A program made the position numbers and the translations under genes. From Solirubrobacterales bacterium (GTDB taxonomy: Bacteria > Actinomycetota > Thermoleophilia > Solirubrobacterales > Solirubrobacteraceae): 64,000 bases of DNA. Within the stretch, counting starts at the first letter, position 1; every line of letters starts with the position of its first letter. Below are positions 41,532 to 52,065 of the stretch, piece after piece. The DNA is taken from assembly GCA_003133565.1 (NCBI GenBank), contig PKYB01000065.1, positions 11,739-75,738 of the forward strand, given 5' to 3'. The notes under the pieces are model-generated. The model searched no databases and had not been told where the DNA came from. It saw nothing but the letters and a program-made list of their open reading frames with translations.

Positions 41532-42746
41532 ATGAGTGACACCGACATCCCAGGCAATACCGGCGAGCTCGTAGCCCTCGCGACGCAGCTACGCAATGCA
41601 GCCGACACCGTGCAGACGGTCAAGGTTGGAGTAATCGACGACCTCTCGGACTGGACCGGAACAGGAGCTACCGCGTTCCGCGGTGTGCTGGAGCAGTTCA
41701 CGCCCGCGTTCGAGCGCGCCGATGACGCGCTCGCCTACGGTTCGACCGCCATCTCGAGATTTGCTGACGAACTCGTGGGCTTCCAAACGAGCGCTGCGAA
41801 TTATGGACGCGAGATCGACGCCAGCCAGGAAGCCCTCGACAACGCCAACGCCCGGCGCGAAGCGGCAGAACAGGCAGTCGAACGCGAGATCCGCGCCGCC
41901 GCACACAACCCGCTGCACGCCATCAGCGTCGCCCTCGACGCTGCACGTTGGGAGCTCGACGAAGCCAGCGCGCTCGTCGATCGCTGCACGCTCGATCTCG
42001 ACGATTGGCTCAGCAGTGCATGCGCCAACTACAGCGCCTACCAGAATGCGGTTCGCGCGTGTGCCGCTGCAATCAACGACCTCATCGGCACCAGCAGCAC
42101 GATCGCGATCCATAACGGCGACATCCACATCCAACCCATCGGAGACGGCACCCTCAATCTCGGCGCACGAATCACCAAGGCGATGGCAAGCGACCTAAGT
42201 GGAGACGCCTCGCCGCCGAGCGCTGGAGCGAACCCGTCGCCGAGCGCGGAGAGCGCAATTCAGTGGGCCCACAATCAGCTTAATAGCGGGAACTGGAACG
42301 AAGCCTGCCTGGGGTTCGTTACGGCTGCCTACGCCCAACGACCTGGGCCAGAAATTAACCTCAACGATTCCTTAGAGCCGCACGGCGAGTTCGACGTCGC
42401 TACCGGGCAAGACTTTCCCAATCAGTTCTGGGACAGCATCAAGCCGGGTGCGGGCCAGCTACATCCATCGACCAACACGACAACCGGCACGTGGGGTTCG
42501 ATCGTGGCCGCGAACGCAGGGCTGAAGGGCAACGCTACCGCCGCGCCGCCGCCTGGAGCGCTGGTCTTCTTCCAGAGTCCCGGCGGAGAGCCAGGGCACG
42601 TCGTCCTGAGTCTGGGGAACGGCAACCTTGTGTCTACTCCCGACGGCTGGGGCGATCACAACGGGTATAAGGGCGTCGTCCATCCCGAGACGATGTCAGA
42701 TCATCCCGCGTCGACGTACATCGGATGGTGGCTGCCGTCCCAGTGA
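41532..42746 (+). CDS. WXG-domain effector with C-terminal cysteine-peptidase/amidase-like domain
   Basis: 404 residues. Residues 1-100 form a WXG/LXG-like hairpin (LVALATQLRNAADTVQT, then DLSDWTGTGATAFRG), followed by a coiled coil to about 190 and a Ser/Pro linker. Residues ~235-404 look like an NlpC/P60- or CHAP-like domain: Cys in WNEACLGFV, PPGALVFFQSPGGEPGHVVLS with the His, and a final WW. No Sec signal, so export through the adjacent type VII-like ATPase is likely. Possible roles: wall remodelling for the apparatus, or an antibacterial effector. No obvious immunity gene follows. Confidence 0.8.
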   Translation: MSDTDIPGNTGELVALATQLRNAADTVQTVKVGVIDDLSDWTGTGATAFRGVLEQFTPAFERADDALAYGSTAISRFADELVGFQTSAANYGREIDASQEALDNANARREAAEQAVEREIRAAAHNPLHAISVALDAARWELDEASALVDRCTLDLDDWLSSACANYSAYQNAVRACAAAINDLIGTSSTIAIHNGDIHIQPIGDGTLNLGARITKAMASDLSGDASPPSAGANPSPSAESAIQWAHNQLNSGNWNEACLGFVTAAYAQRPGPEINLNDSLEPHGEFDVATGQDFPNQFWDSIKPGAGQLHPSTNTTTGTWGSIVAANAGLKGNATAAPPPGALVFFQSPGGEPGHVVLSLGNGNLVSTPDGWGDHNGYKGVVHPETMSDHPASTYIGWWLPSQ

Positions 42747-42851
42747 TGCGTGCGGCGTGTTTGGAGGTGTCGTGACGCCGGCCACCTCTGGTTTCGGCGC
42801 GTCGACCAACCTTGCTGCGTGCTTCTCCTCACCGACGCTGCCGCCCAGTGT

Positions 42852-45800
42852 TTACGACGCGAGCTGCACCAGCTCCGCCACCCCACGTGCAACCACGAAG
42901 CCGCGGCCGGGGCCCATTGGCAGAGCCACACGGCGCGGTAGACGGGCTCCGAGAAGATCGCCGTCCGTGAGGAGGTCGGGCTGGAGCAGTAGGCCGTGGC
43001 CGTCCTTGCGGATCTCGCGAATCCACGGGATGGCGATACCGCGCGCGCTACTTGTCTCCACGCCCGCGATGACCGTGACTCCGCCGTCACGACCAGCTCG
43101 GACGATGCGCTCGAGCTTGGCGGACAGGAGCGGATCGGCGAGTTCACCGCCGTCGTCGATGAAGAGAAAAACGGGGGGCGCGCCCGGCTCCTCGGTCTGT
43201 GACTCGTCCGCGAGTGTTGTGATCAGCTGCGCGCACGAATCGGTGGCGGTTGCGACCTGCTCCCAAAGGTCCAGCTCGCGGAGCGGACTGCGGCGCGGCG
43301 CGAGTAGCCATAGGCGTGGCGTCGGCGCAAGGGCACTCAGGCCGAGAGCCAGCGTTTTGAGCGCTGTACTGCGTCCGCTCCTGTAGGACCCGACAACGAG
43401 GAAGTGAGTGTCCGAAAGGTCCACGTGGGCGGGCACGAGGTTGTTGTCCGCGAGACCGATGGGGATTTGCTCGGGCGAGCGGGCCGGACCGAGCGATGCT
43501 CGAGGCACCGTGCTCGGCAGCGTCACGACACGTGTCGCGTCTCGGTTCGCAGGCCCTAGCGCCTGCGCAGCGTCGCTGACATCCAGTTCACCGTCCTCGT
43601 TAGTCGGCACTGCGACCTGGAACTCCGAGCTGTCCGTCGTAAAGCCGCGTCCAGGTGGCAGTTGTGCGCCCCGTACGCGCTTTGCGTCCAGGCCCAGTGA
43701 GATCAGGTCCTCGTGACTTGGCATTCGAAGGACCAGCCGCTGACCGATATGGGCGGCGAGCAGCGAGGACACCGCCCCACGGCGCGACGCTGTGAAGACC
43801 ACGTGCACCCTGGCGGGGCGCCCGCCGGCAACGACCCTCTGAAGCTGCTCGTACGCAGCGCCGGCGCCTGGCTTTTCGTGGAGGTGAACAAACGCGCCGA
43901 GATCGTCGAGCAGCAGAACGGTCCGCCGCGCCACAGTCGGTGCACTGTCCTGTGCGCGTCCGCTTGAGCGCGTCTCGATCTGCCGCAGCAGTTCGCGAAA
44001 CAGCCGATCCACGCGCTCCTCGTCCTCGACCCGAATGACACCGCCGCAGTGCGGCAGCTCCTCAACGACCGCCAGGCCGCCGCTGCCTGCATCGAGCCCG
44101 TAAATTCGTAGTTCGTCGGAGGTGTGGCGTTGTGCCAGGCTGAGCGCAGTAGTCGTGAGGAGCGTTGTCTTACCGCTTCCGCCGGCCCCGAATACTGCGA
44201 CGTTGCCGACAGCCGGGAGATCGATCACCAGCGGATCCTGGCGCTGGAGATGTGGCAAGTCGATGAGTCCGACCACGGCGCAGCCCGGAGCGCCAGAAGT
44301 GGCGGGCAGCGAATCGAGCGAAAGCAGCGGCGGCAGCGGCGCAAGCCACGGCGGAGATGGGAGCTCGATCCGCATGTCGCGGAGCACGTCATGGGCTACC
44401 GCCCCCAGCGCGGTCAGGTCGTTGTCGTCGTCGCTATCGAGCTTGCCGTTGCCAGAGGCGGCGGCCGATCCGCGTGCGCTAACCGTGAACGACGCCAGCT
44501 CGAGCTCACGGTGCTCCGGCTCCATGCTCCGCCCGCTCACATACGCCGCTTGGAACTCGTGCAACTCGCTGTGTCCTGTGCGGGCGAAGCCTCGACCGCG
44601 GTAGCGCTCGCCGCTCGGGATTCGCGCCGCGAGCGGGCTGGCGATCACGTCCTCGCTTTCTCCGTCGTCAGAGACCCTGAGCGCGATGCGGAGGTTCGTG
44701 TTCGCCCGGATCGCTGGCGTAAACGCGTTGCGAAGCGTCTGCGCCGCCAGCACCATGTGGACACCCAGGCTGCGGCCGCGCTGCGCGATGTCGACAACGC
44801 CGTCCACGAACTCCGGAACCTCGTCGCGCAGCTTGGCGAACTCGTCGACCGCGATGACCAGTAGCGGGGGCGCGTGCTCTCGCGCGCGGCGCTGCAGCTC
44901 GTTCAGATCCTTCGCGCCGTAATCGGCCAGGATCCGCTCTCGTCGCTTGAGCTCGGCTTCGAGCGATACGAGCGCCCGCTCCGCCAAATGCTCGTCTAGA
45001 TCGCTCACCACGTCGACGACATGCGGCAGCGCGGCGCACGGCGCAAACGCAGATCCGCCCTTGTAGTCGACCAGCAGGAACACCAGGCGGTTGGGCGGTG
45101 CAGTCGCTGATGCGGCGGCGACGAACGTCCGCAGCAGCTCGCTCTTACCTGACCCGGTGGTGCCCGCGATCAGGGCATGGGGGCCATCGCGAAGCAGATC
45201 CACTGTGAACGGGCCGTCGACGCCGACGCCGATCGTGGTATCGAGCCTTCCGCGCCAACCCTCCCAGCGCCGCCGCAGATCCGTCGAGTCCGCGAGTGAG
45301 AGCTGAAGCAGTTCGAGCAGGCTCACGCGTGGCGGTATGTCGCCAGCCCGGGCGAGCTCGCTGATGTCTTTGATCGGCGACAGGGCGCGGGCGACGCGCT
45401 CTGCGGTATCGCGGTCCACACCGTCCGCACTCACGTCAGCGACCTTCTGGCCCGAAGCGACGTCTGTGACCATCACCTGCGATCGCGAGTCCTCTGCCTC
45501 GACGATCGAGCCGGTCTGGCCCGGAAGGTTGCGGCCGGTGCGTCCCAGCCAGACGGCGATGACGCCGTTCGCGGCCGCATCCGCCAAACTTGCGCTGACG
45601 AGCGCGCGATTGACGCCTGCATCCTCATCGACCAAGAGCAGCAAAGTTGTCCGCCGTGTAGCGTCGGCGACCTTCGCCTGACTTTTCCGGTCGGCAACGA
45701 GGTCGCGGACATCGACGAGCAGATCTTCAGACTCCGCCGTGCCCTGAGCCCACGCAAACTGGAGCCCGACGCGCTCGACATCGAAGTGTGGCAGCCACTT

Positions 45801-47189
45801 GAGCCACGTCCAGTCCGCGACGTTCTCCTCCCCAACGGCTGCAGCAATCGCCAGCTCTCCGGGGCTGTGCAGCGAGGCCGCCTGGAGTAGCAGGGCGCGG
45901 GCGACACCCTCGGTGACGAAGCGCGGGCCGACCAAGCCAACGGTCCCAGCCACCCGGAGGTCAACGACGAGCGGAACAGAAGGCACGTTGCGCCGTGAGG
46001 CGAGCGTCTCTTCGGCTGAGGCGCGCAATGCGGCGTCGCCCTTGCCAGGGATCATGACCCGTGCGCGCGCCGGAAGATCGGCGACTCCGAGCCGAAGCGA
46101 GAGAAAATCCCGATCGCCGGGGCGGCGCTCCCAGACGTCATGGGAGACCGTCTCGATCCGCTCGAACAGAGTCGCCATGTCGGGCGCCTCCTGGCGACGC
46201 TGCGTTACCTCCTCCTCGAGGGCCTTGTCGAGTTCGCGGGTCGCAGCCTCGAGATCAGCCCGAAACTCGGCGGAGCCGCGACTGAAGGACGTTTTGCCGC
46301 CTCGACGGTCCGTCAGGTACGTGCTCACCGCCATCATTGGTGACAACGCACAGATCACAAGCATGAACGGGCTGCCGAGCACTGCGAACATCGCGATGCC
46401 CATCACGAACGGCACCACCGCGGCGGCGAGCGGGAGCCGGGCCTTGCGCGCGCGGGTCGGCGGCTCCATCAGTTCGCGCTTGAACGGCTCCACAGTCGCG
46501 TTGACCCTAGGCGGGCGATTGAACTCGATTCGCCCCCGCCGTTCGACCAAGTCATGAGTTGAGTCCACCATGAGCGAGCTAAACCGAACGAGCGTCCGAC
46601 CCAGTTCCAACTCGTCGCGCGCCCGCAGTTCGTGTGGGGACCTCGGGCGCAGAGCCTGACCGTCAATTGCGACGCCGTTGGAGGAATCGAGGTCGGTGAC
46701 CGTGACAGCGCCGCCGCGAATGTCGACCGACGCATGTTCGCGAGACAGCGACCGGTCGTCGATGAAGATATCCGACGTCGGATCCCTGCCGACCAGGTAG
46801 GTCCCTTCGCCCAGGCTCCAACGCTGGCCCGCGCACGGACCGCCCGTGACCATCAGCTCGACGGTTGGCGCACCGCCGACTCGGGTCGGCTCACTCGGTG
46901 ACGCCGCGAGAATCAGGCGATCCCCCCACCGAATTCCGGCTCGATCGAGCGGTAGTCGCTCGTCCAGCAAGCGTTTTTGTCGCTCGCTCCACACGCACTC
47001 GTTGCGGTAACCGTTCATCCGCTGCGCGACCGCCGTAACGAGGTCACCGACGAGATCCGCCTCGGAGGCGTTTACCACGACGTCTTCCTCCTCGGCGCCG
47101 TAACCCACCGAAATTCTCAGCTCAAACCTCGCACCTGCCGACAGATCCCGGCCCTCAGCTGCATCGCGCGTCGCGCTCCGCTCACTCAT
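42852..47189 (-). CDS. EccC/EssC-type type VII secretion ATPase with N-terminal ubiquitin-like and FHA domains
   Basis: 1445 residues. Residues ~20-100 resemble a YukD ubiquitin-like domain. Residues ~106-200 are an FHA domain (LVGRDPTSDIFI, LSREHASV, LDSSNGVAIDG). Two membrane helices lie near 250-300 (LPLAAAVVPFVMGIAMFAVL). Three FtsK/SpoIIIE-type domains follow: Walker A GTTGSGKSELL near 675 with VIAVDEF, GAGGSGKTTLL near 1000 with LLLDD, and a third, GSYRSGRSTAL near 1265, where the P-loop Lys is replaced by Arg. This is the motor of WXG100 export. It is convergent with the WXG100 operon. Confidence 0.93.
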   Translation of the reverse strand: MSERSATRDAAEGRDLSAGARFELRISVGYGAEEEDVVVNASEADLVGDLVTAVAQRMNGYRNECVWSERQKRLLDERLPLDRAGIRWGDRLILAASPSEPTRVGGAPTVELMVTGGPCAGQRWSLGEGTYLVGRDPTSDIFIDDRSLSREHASVDIRGGAVTVTDLDSSNGVAIDGQALRPRSPHELRARDELELGRTLVRFSSLMVDSTHDLVERRGRIEFNRPPRVNATVEPFKRELMEPPTRARKARLPLAAAVVPFVMGIAMFAVLGSPFMLVICALSPMMAVSTYLTDRRGGKTSFSRGSAEFRADLEAATRELDKALEEEVTQRRQEAPDMATLFERIETVSHDVWERRPGDRDFLSLRLGVADLPARARVMIPGKGDAALRASAEETLASRRNVPSVPLVVDLRVAGTVGLVGPRFVTEGVARALLLQAASLHSPGELAIAAAVGEENVADWTWLKWLPHFDVERVGLQFAWAQGTAESEDLLVDVRDLVADRKSQAKVADATRRTTLLLLVDEDAGVNRALVSASLADAAANGVIAVWLGRTGRNLPGQTGSIVEAEDSRSQVMVTDVASGQKVADVSADGVDRDTAERVARALSPIKDISELARAGDIPPRVSLLELLQLSLADSTDLRRRWEGWRGRLDTTIGVGVDGPFTVDLLRDGPHALIAGTTGSGKSELLRTFVAAASATAPPNRLVFLLVDYKGGSAFAPCAALPHVVDVVSDLDEHLAERALVSLEAELKRRERILADYGAKDLNELQRRAREHAPPLLVIAVDEFAKLRDEVPEFVDGVVDIAQRGRSLGVHMVLAAQTLRNAFTPAIRANTNLRIALRVSDDGESEDVIASPLAARIPSGERYRGRGFARTGHSELHEFQAAYVSGRSMEPEHRELELASFTVSARGSAAASGNGKLDSDDDNDLTALGAVAHDVLRDMRIELPSPPWLAPLPPLLSLDSLPATSGAPGCAVVGLIDLPHLQRQDPLVIDLPAVGNVAVFGAGGSGKTTLLTTTALSLAQRHTSDELRIYGLDAGSGGLAVVEELPHCGGVIRVEDEERVDRLFRELLRQIETRSSGRAQDSAPTVARRTVLLLDDLGAFVHLHEKPGAGAAYEQLQRVVAGGRPARVHVVFTASRRGAVSSLLAAHIGQRLVLRMPSHEDLISLGLDAKRVRGAQLPPGRGFTTDSSEFQVAVPTNEDGELDVSDAAQALGPANRDATRVVTLPSTVPRASLGPARSPEQIPIGLADNNLVPAHVDLSDTHFLVVGSYRSGRSTALKTLALGLSALAPTPRLWLLAPRRSPLRELDLWEQVATATDSCAQLITTLADESQTEEPGAPPVFLFIDDGGELADPLLSAKLERIVRAGRDGGVTVIAGVETSSARGIAIPWIREIRKDGHGLLLQPDLLTDGDLLGARLPRRVALPMGPGRGFVVARGVAELVQLAS

Positions 47190-47289
47190 GCGTGAAACGT
47201 ACTCGTGACGGACACGAAGAGTGTCGCGATTCGTCGAGCTTTAGCCGTGAAGAATCTGCCCGCGCTCCTCGGGAGCCGCCCGGACGCTG

Positions 47290-48282
<993 letters not shown>

Positions 48283-48436
48283 TGCTGCTCCAATCGGTGA
48301 GGTGAAAGCCGATTTTGGCACGCCGGGTCGCTCGGCTTGCGGGCGGGCGGCCGGCCAGGATCGCAGCGTGCGCTTGCGTCGTGAAGAGACCGCCTGCGCG
48401 CCGCACAGACGCCACAAACCCCGGGGGCTTGAAGCC

Positions 48437-48979
48437 TTACCAGCTCCCGTTCTTGCAGGCTGTGCTCGCCGAGCCCGTGCAGCTCTTCGTCGCCGTGCCG
48501 CTACCTGACTCGCCGAGACTGAAGGTGTCCCCGGTCGTGGAGGTCACGGTGACGGTGTAGCCGGCGCCTTGGCCGAGCACCGTGACGCCGCCCGGGACTG
48601 CGAGGTAGGCGTTGCCTTCGCCAGGGCCGACCTGGACCCCGCTCGCCAAAGCATGGATCGCCGTCGCGGTCATGCCGGCGTAGCTGCCGTTGTGGTTGGT
48701 GCCGAAGGTCACTGCCGCGGTGGACGCGCCGAGCGCAACTGCCTCCGCGGTCTCGTCCGCAGCGAGCGCTTTGGCTGGCGACGTGGTGGCGCCGGTGGCC
48801 GAGCTCGAGCCTGTCTTGGAGGGGCCGGTGGCGGCGCTGGCCCCCTTGTTGGGCGTCGTGGCGGTGGTTGTCGTCTTTGGCGGAGTCGTCTTGGGCGCCT
48901 TGGATGATCCGCCGCAGGCAGCGAGGACGAGCGCCGCGACGAGCGCGGCGAAGATCCACCTGCAATGCGTCAAGCCCAT
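48437..48979 (-). CDS. Lipoprotein with pilin-like C-terminal domain
   Basis: 180 residues. Signal with lipobox ([13 protein letters not shown]), a Thr/Pro/Ser linker, then a compact region ending [18 protein letters not shown] and two Cys (SCTG..ACKNGSW), which resembles the beta-rich C-terminus of type IV pilins. Probably anchored on the outer face of the membrane. Function unknown. Confidence 0.78.
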   Translation of the reverse strand: MGLTHCRWIFAALVAALVLAACGGSSKAPKTTPPKTTTTATTPNKGASAATGPSKTGSSSATGATTSPAKALAADETAEAVALGASTAAVTFGTNHNGSYAGMTATAIHALASGVQVGPGEGNAYLAVPGGVTVLGQGAGYTVTVTSTTGDTFSLGESGSGTATKSCTGSASTACKNGSW

Positions 48980-49079
48980 ACCGCCTCCTTTGGCTGTCGG
49001 ATCGAATGTACTGCGAGCGACGGCGCCCGTGTCTGAACGCTATGCAACAAGACTCGGCGCGGGGTGGCCGCCGCCGTGA

Positions 49080-49763
49080 TCAGGCGGCTGTTTGTGCAGC
49101 CACGTTTGACGGCGCGTGGCGGTGCATGATGTAGGACGCCCCGATGAAGAGCGCGGCGGCGTAGGCGAGATTCGATGGAATCGCGGCGCCGACTGAACTG
49201 ACCCCGTCGACCGAGCGTTGCAGCAGCTCCTGTGGGCCCCAGAACGGGAGCACCCGCGCGATCGCCTGAGTGGGCTGCAGCGTGAGCTGCACGCCGACCA
49301 CTCCGATCAGCACCAGCACACCCTCGAGCTCGTGCGGCGCGAGCGCGCCAACGGCGAGGCCGAACGGGACGCTCGTGAAGGCGACGAGGCCGACGCCGGC
49401 GGCGAGCAGCCAGGGGTGGGGCGGGCCTGTGCCGAACACCATCACGACGCTGAACACCCCCGCGATCACGATCCCGAAGAGCTCGAGCAACAGCAGGCGA
49501 CCGAGCAGCAGCTCGTAGGGACGGTAGCCCACGAGCACCAATCGCTGGTCGACTGGGCGCGCGGTGAGCGCGACGAAGATCGAGGCCCCGGCGATCGAGA
49601 AGGCCATTGCGATCCCGCCCGTCGTCACAGCGTTTGTGCCGTTGCTCGAAGACGCTCCGTAGAACGCGAGTGGCAGGGCGGTGAGCAAGCCGAGCGCGAA
49701 GCCTCGCCGCGCAAGCTCGCGCCCGGTCATCTGGGCCGGCACGAGGATCCGGCGCAGCCTCAC
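49080..49763 (-). CDS. ABC transporter permease (CcmB-like)
   Basis: 227 residues with about six membrane helices, starting MRLRRILVPAQMTGRELARRG. Size and topology are like CcmB/ABC-2 permeases. The ATG at 49763 overlaps the stop of the ATPase gene as ATGA, so the pair makes one exporter. The substrate is unknown; other cytochrome-c maturation genes are absent, so heme export is not claimed. Confidence 0.75.
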   Translation of the reverse strand: MRLRRILVPAQMTGRELARRGFALGLLTALPLAFYGASSSNGTNAVTTGGIAMAFSIAGASIFVALTARPVDQRLVLVGYRPYELLLGRLLLLELFGIVIAGVFSVVMVFGTGPPHPWLLAAGVGLVAFTSVPFGLAVGALAPHELEGVLVLIGVVGVQLTLQPTQAIARVLPFWGPQELLQRSVDGVSSVGAAIPSNLAYAAALFIGASYIMHRHAPSNVAAQTAA

Positions 49764-50593
49764 GATCGGGCTCCGGTCAGATCGCGCGGGATCGTCATTT
49801 CGAGCACCCGATCGACGTGGGCCGTGTCCTCGAGCAGATGGGTGACGACCACGACGCCCAGGCCGTCCGCGGTCCAGCGCGCCACGTGCTCCCAGAAGCT
49901 CACATAGGCGCCGTGATCAAAGCCCTGGTAGGGCTCGTCGAGCAGCAGCACGCTGGCACCGCCGAGCAGCGCCAGCGCGAGGTTCACCTTTTGGCGCGCG
50001 CCGCCCGAGAGCCGTCGGCACTGACTACGCTCGGCGACCGGAAATGCGAAGTCTGCGAGCAGCGCATGACCCTCGTGCAGGGCCTCTTCGCGGGTCATGC
50101 CGAGGGCTGGCGCGAACAACGCGAGGTGCTCATCGGCGCTCAGCAGATCAAACAGCCCCGGCTCCTGGGGACAGAAGCCGACGCGCCCGCTAACGGCGAC
50201 CTGACCGCTGTCCGGGGGGATCACCCCGGCGCAGATCGCCAGCAGCGTGCTCTTCCCCGCACCGTTCTCGCCGACGATCGCGACGGTCTCACCCGCTTCC
50301 ACCGTCAGCGACACGTCATCGAGGACGAGCCTGCTGCCATAGGACTTGCGGATCGCGCGGGCCTCGAGTTGCGATGCTCGCTGTGGCTGGGGAGCGCCTG
50401 TGTCTACTACTCGTAGGCGCTCGGCCGGAAACGGGATGCTCACGAGGTCCTCACGCGGGAGAACCAGGCTAGCGCCTTGCTGGTTCTGCCACGCCGGTGG
50501 TTGCCGCGGAGCCGGCTGGCGCGAGCTCACTGACTCGTCCAAGCGCGCGGTCAGGTGACCGTTTGCTGACCGTGGCTCCTTCGCGACAGCCAT
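49760..50593 (-). CDS. ABC transporter ATP-binding protein
   Basis: 277 residues. Walker A GENGAGKSTLL, Q-loop FCPQEPGLF, signature RLSGGARQKVNLALAL, Walker B LLLDEPYQGFD and H-loop VVTHLLED. About 75 extra polar residues precede the ATPase core. The start at ATG 50593 (MAVAKEPRSANG) is chosen; an in-frame extension upstream is arginine-rich and overlaps the 3' end of the cyclopropane synthase gene. Confidence 0.88.
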   Translation of the reverse strand: MAVAKEPRSANGHLTARLDESVSSRQPAPRQPPAWQNQQGASLVLPREDLVSIPFPAERLRVVDTGAPQPQRASQLEARAIRKSYGSRLVLDDVSLTVEAGETVAIVGENGAGKSTLLAICAGVIPPDSGQVAVSGRVGFCPQEPGLFDLLSADEHLALFAPALGMTREEALHEGHALLADFAFPVAERSQCRRLSGGARQKVNLALALLGGASVLLLDEPYQGFDHGAYVSFWEHVARWTADGLGVVVVTHLLEDTAHVDRVLEMTIPRDLTGARS

Positions 50594-50681
50594 CAAGGTG
50601 ATATCGGAGTGCGGCGTCCCGCGCTTTAGATTGCGCCGTCGGGGGTGGTTCTGCCGGACCCGCGCGCGGCAGGCGCGCTGC

Positions 50682-51914
50682 TCAGAAGCCGGCGGGCGCG
50701 CCAGGTGCGGGGCGCTGGGTGAGCACCTGGTAGATCCCCGTGAAGCCAACGCGGAAGCCGTTGCGCGCCGCGCGCAGATAGAGCCGCCAGACACGCACCC
50801 GCTCGGCGCCCACGAGGCGCGCCGCCTCGTCTAGATGCGCGTCCAGGCGTTCAATCCAATGGTCGAGCGTTTTGATGTAGTCAGCGGCGAAGCCTTCGAC
50901 GTGCCGCGTAAGCAGGCCGGCGTGCTCGAGCGCTGAGAGGACGCGCGAAAGATGCAGCGGCGCAGCGTCGGGGAACACGTAGCGCTCGGAGAATGGCCCG
51001 GCCTCCGGGTCGCCGTGACGCAAACGGGCGATGCCGTGGTTGAGCAGGCGGCCGCCCGGGATGAGCAACGCCGCGAGCCGCGAGGCGTACTCGTCGATCG
51101 CCACCGAGCCGACGTGCTCGACCATGCCGATGCTTGAGATCGCGTCAAAGCTTTCGCCGGCGAGCTCGCGGTAGTCGGCGACGCGGATCTCGACCCGCCC
51201 GTCGAGCTCGGCGCGCGCGACGCGCTCGCGGGCAAGCCTTGCCTGGGGCTCGGAGAGCGTGATGGCGACGACGCGGGCGCCGTGGTCGGTCGCGGCGTGG
51301 ATCGCGAAACTACCCCAGCCGCAGCCGACATCGAGCACGCGGGCACCGGGGAAGAGCCCGAGCTTTGTGCAAACGAGTTCGAGCTTCGCTTGCTGGGCGT
51401 CCTCGAGCGTCTCGGCGCCGCGCGAAAAGATGCCGCAGCTGTAGGTCAGGGACTCATCGAGGAACAGCGCGAAGAACTCGTTCGAAACGTCGTAGTGATG
51501 GCGCACCGCGCGCAGGTCGCGCTCTGGGCTGTGGCGCCGACCGCGAGGGCGCAGCTCGATCTCCGGTACCGGCGGCGGTCGCGTCAGCCCGCTCGCCGGC
51601 AGCGCCGCCAGCCCGAGTTTGAGTTGGGCCCGCGTATCGAGCGGTGGCGGGCTCCAGTTCTCAAGGAGCGCCATTGCGGCGTCGAGATCATCGACATCGA
51701 TCAGCCCTGAGACGTAGGCGCGGCCGAGTCCGAGCTGGCCCGGCGCGCGCAGCAAATGCGTAACCGCTCCTGGGCCGCGCACGCGGAAGGTCGGGCCCGC
51801 GCCGGTGCTCGATTGAAGGCGCGTACCGTCCCAGAACTCGATCTCGAACGGCCGCTGCGGGAGCGCGTGGGCGAGCTCGCGGCGCAGGAAGCTGGGTGTC
51901 GCGAGCGGTGCCAA
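50682..51914 (-). CDS. cfa: Cyclopropane-fatty-acyl-phospholipid synthase
   Basis: 410 residues. An N-terminal lipid-binding region, then HHYDVSNEFFALFLDESLTY and CGIFSRGAETLEDAQ, SAM motif VLDVGCGWGSFAIHAA and SIGMVEHVG, all diagnostic for the CFA synthase family. It transfers a methylene from SAM to double bonds of membrane phospholipid acyl chains. The ABC exporter genes follow 88 bases downstream on the same strand. Confidence 0.93.
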   Translation of the reverse strand: MAPLATPSFLRRELAHALPQRPFEIEFWDGTRLQSSTGAGPTFRVRGPGAVTHLLRAPGQLGLGRAYVSGLIDVDDLDAAMALLENWSPPPLDTRAQLKLGLAALPASGLTRPPPVPEIELRPRGRRHSPERDLRAVRHHYDVSNEFFALFLDESLTYSCGIFSRGAETLEDAQQAKLELVCTKLGLFPGARVLDVGCGWGSFAIHAATDHGARVVAITLSEPQARLARERVARAELDGRVEIRVADYRELAGESFDAISSIGMVEHVGSVAIDEYASRLAALLIPGGRLLNHGIARLRHGDPEAGPFSERYVFPDAAPLHLSRVLSALEHAGLLTRHVEGFAADYIKTLDHWIERLDAHLDEAARLVGAERVRVWRLYLRAARNGFRVGFTGIYQVLTQRPAPGAPAGF

Positions 51915-52065
51915 GGATCGAACCTTGCCACACGGTCCGCGCGGTGGGCTCGCAGCGCGCTGGTCTCGGGCTCGGCGGGAGGCTCCTCGCCGCTTCTGCC
52001 GGCTGGGCGCGATCGATTGGTCTGGACATTGGGTCGAGTCGGCGCCGGCGCCCTGTTAGCCTCGA

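Noticed and set aside
49080-50593. Calling the ABC pair a heme exporter CcmAB
   Set aside because: No cytochrome-c maturation genes nearby, and the ATPase has a long extra N-terminus.
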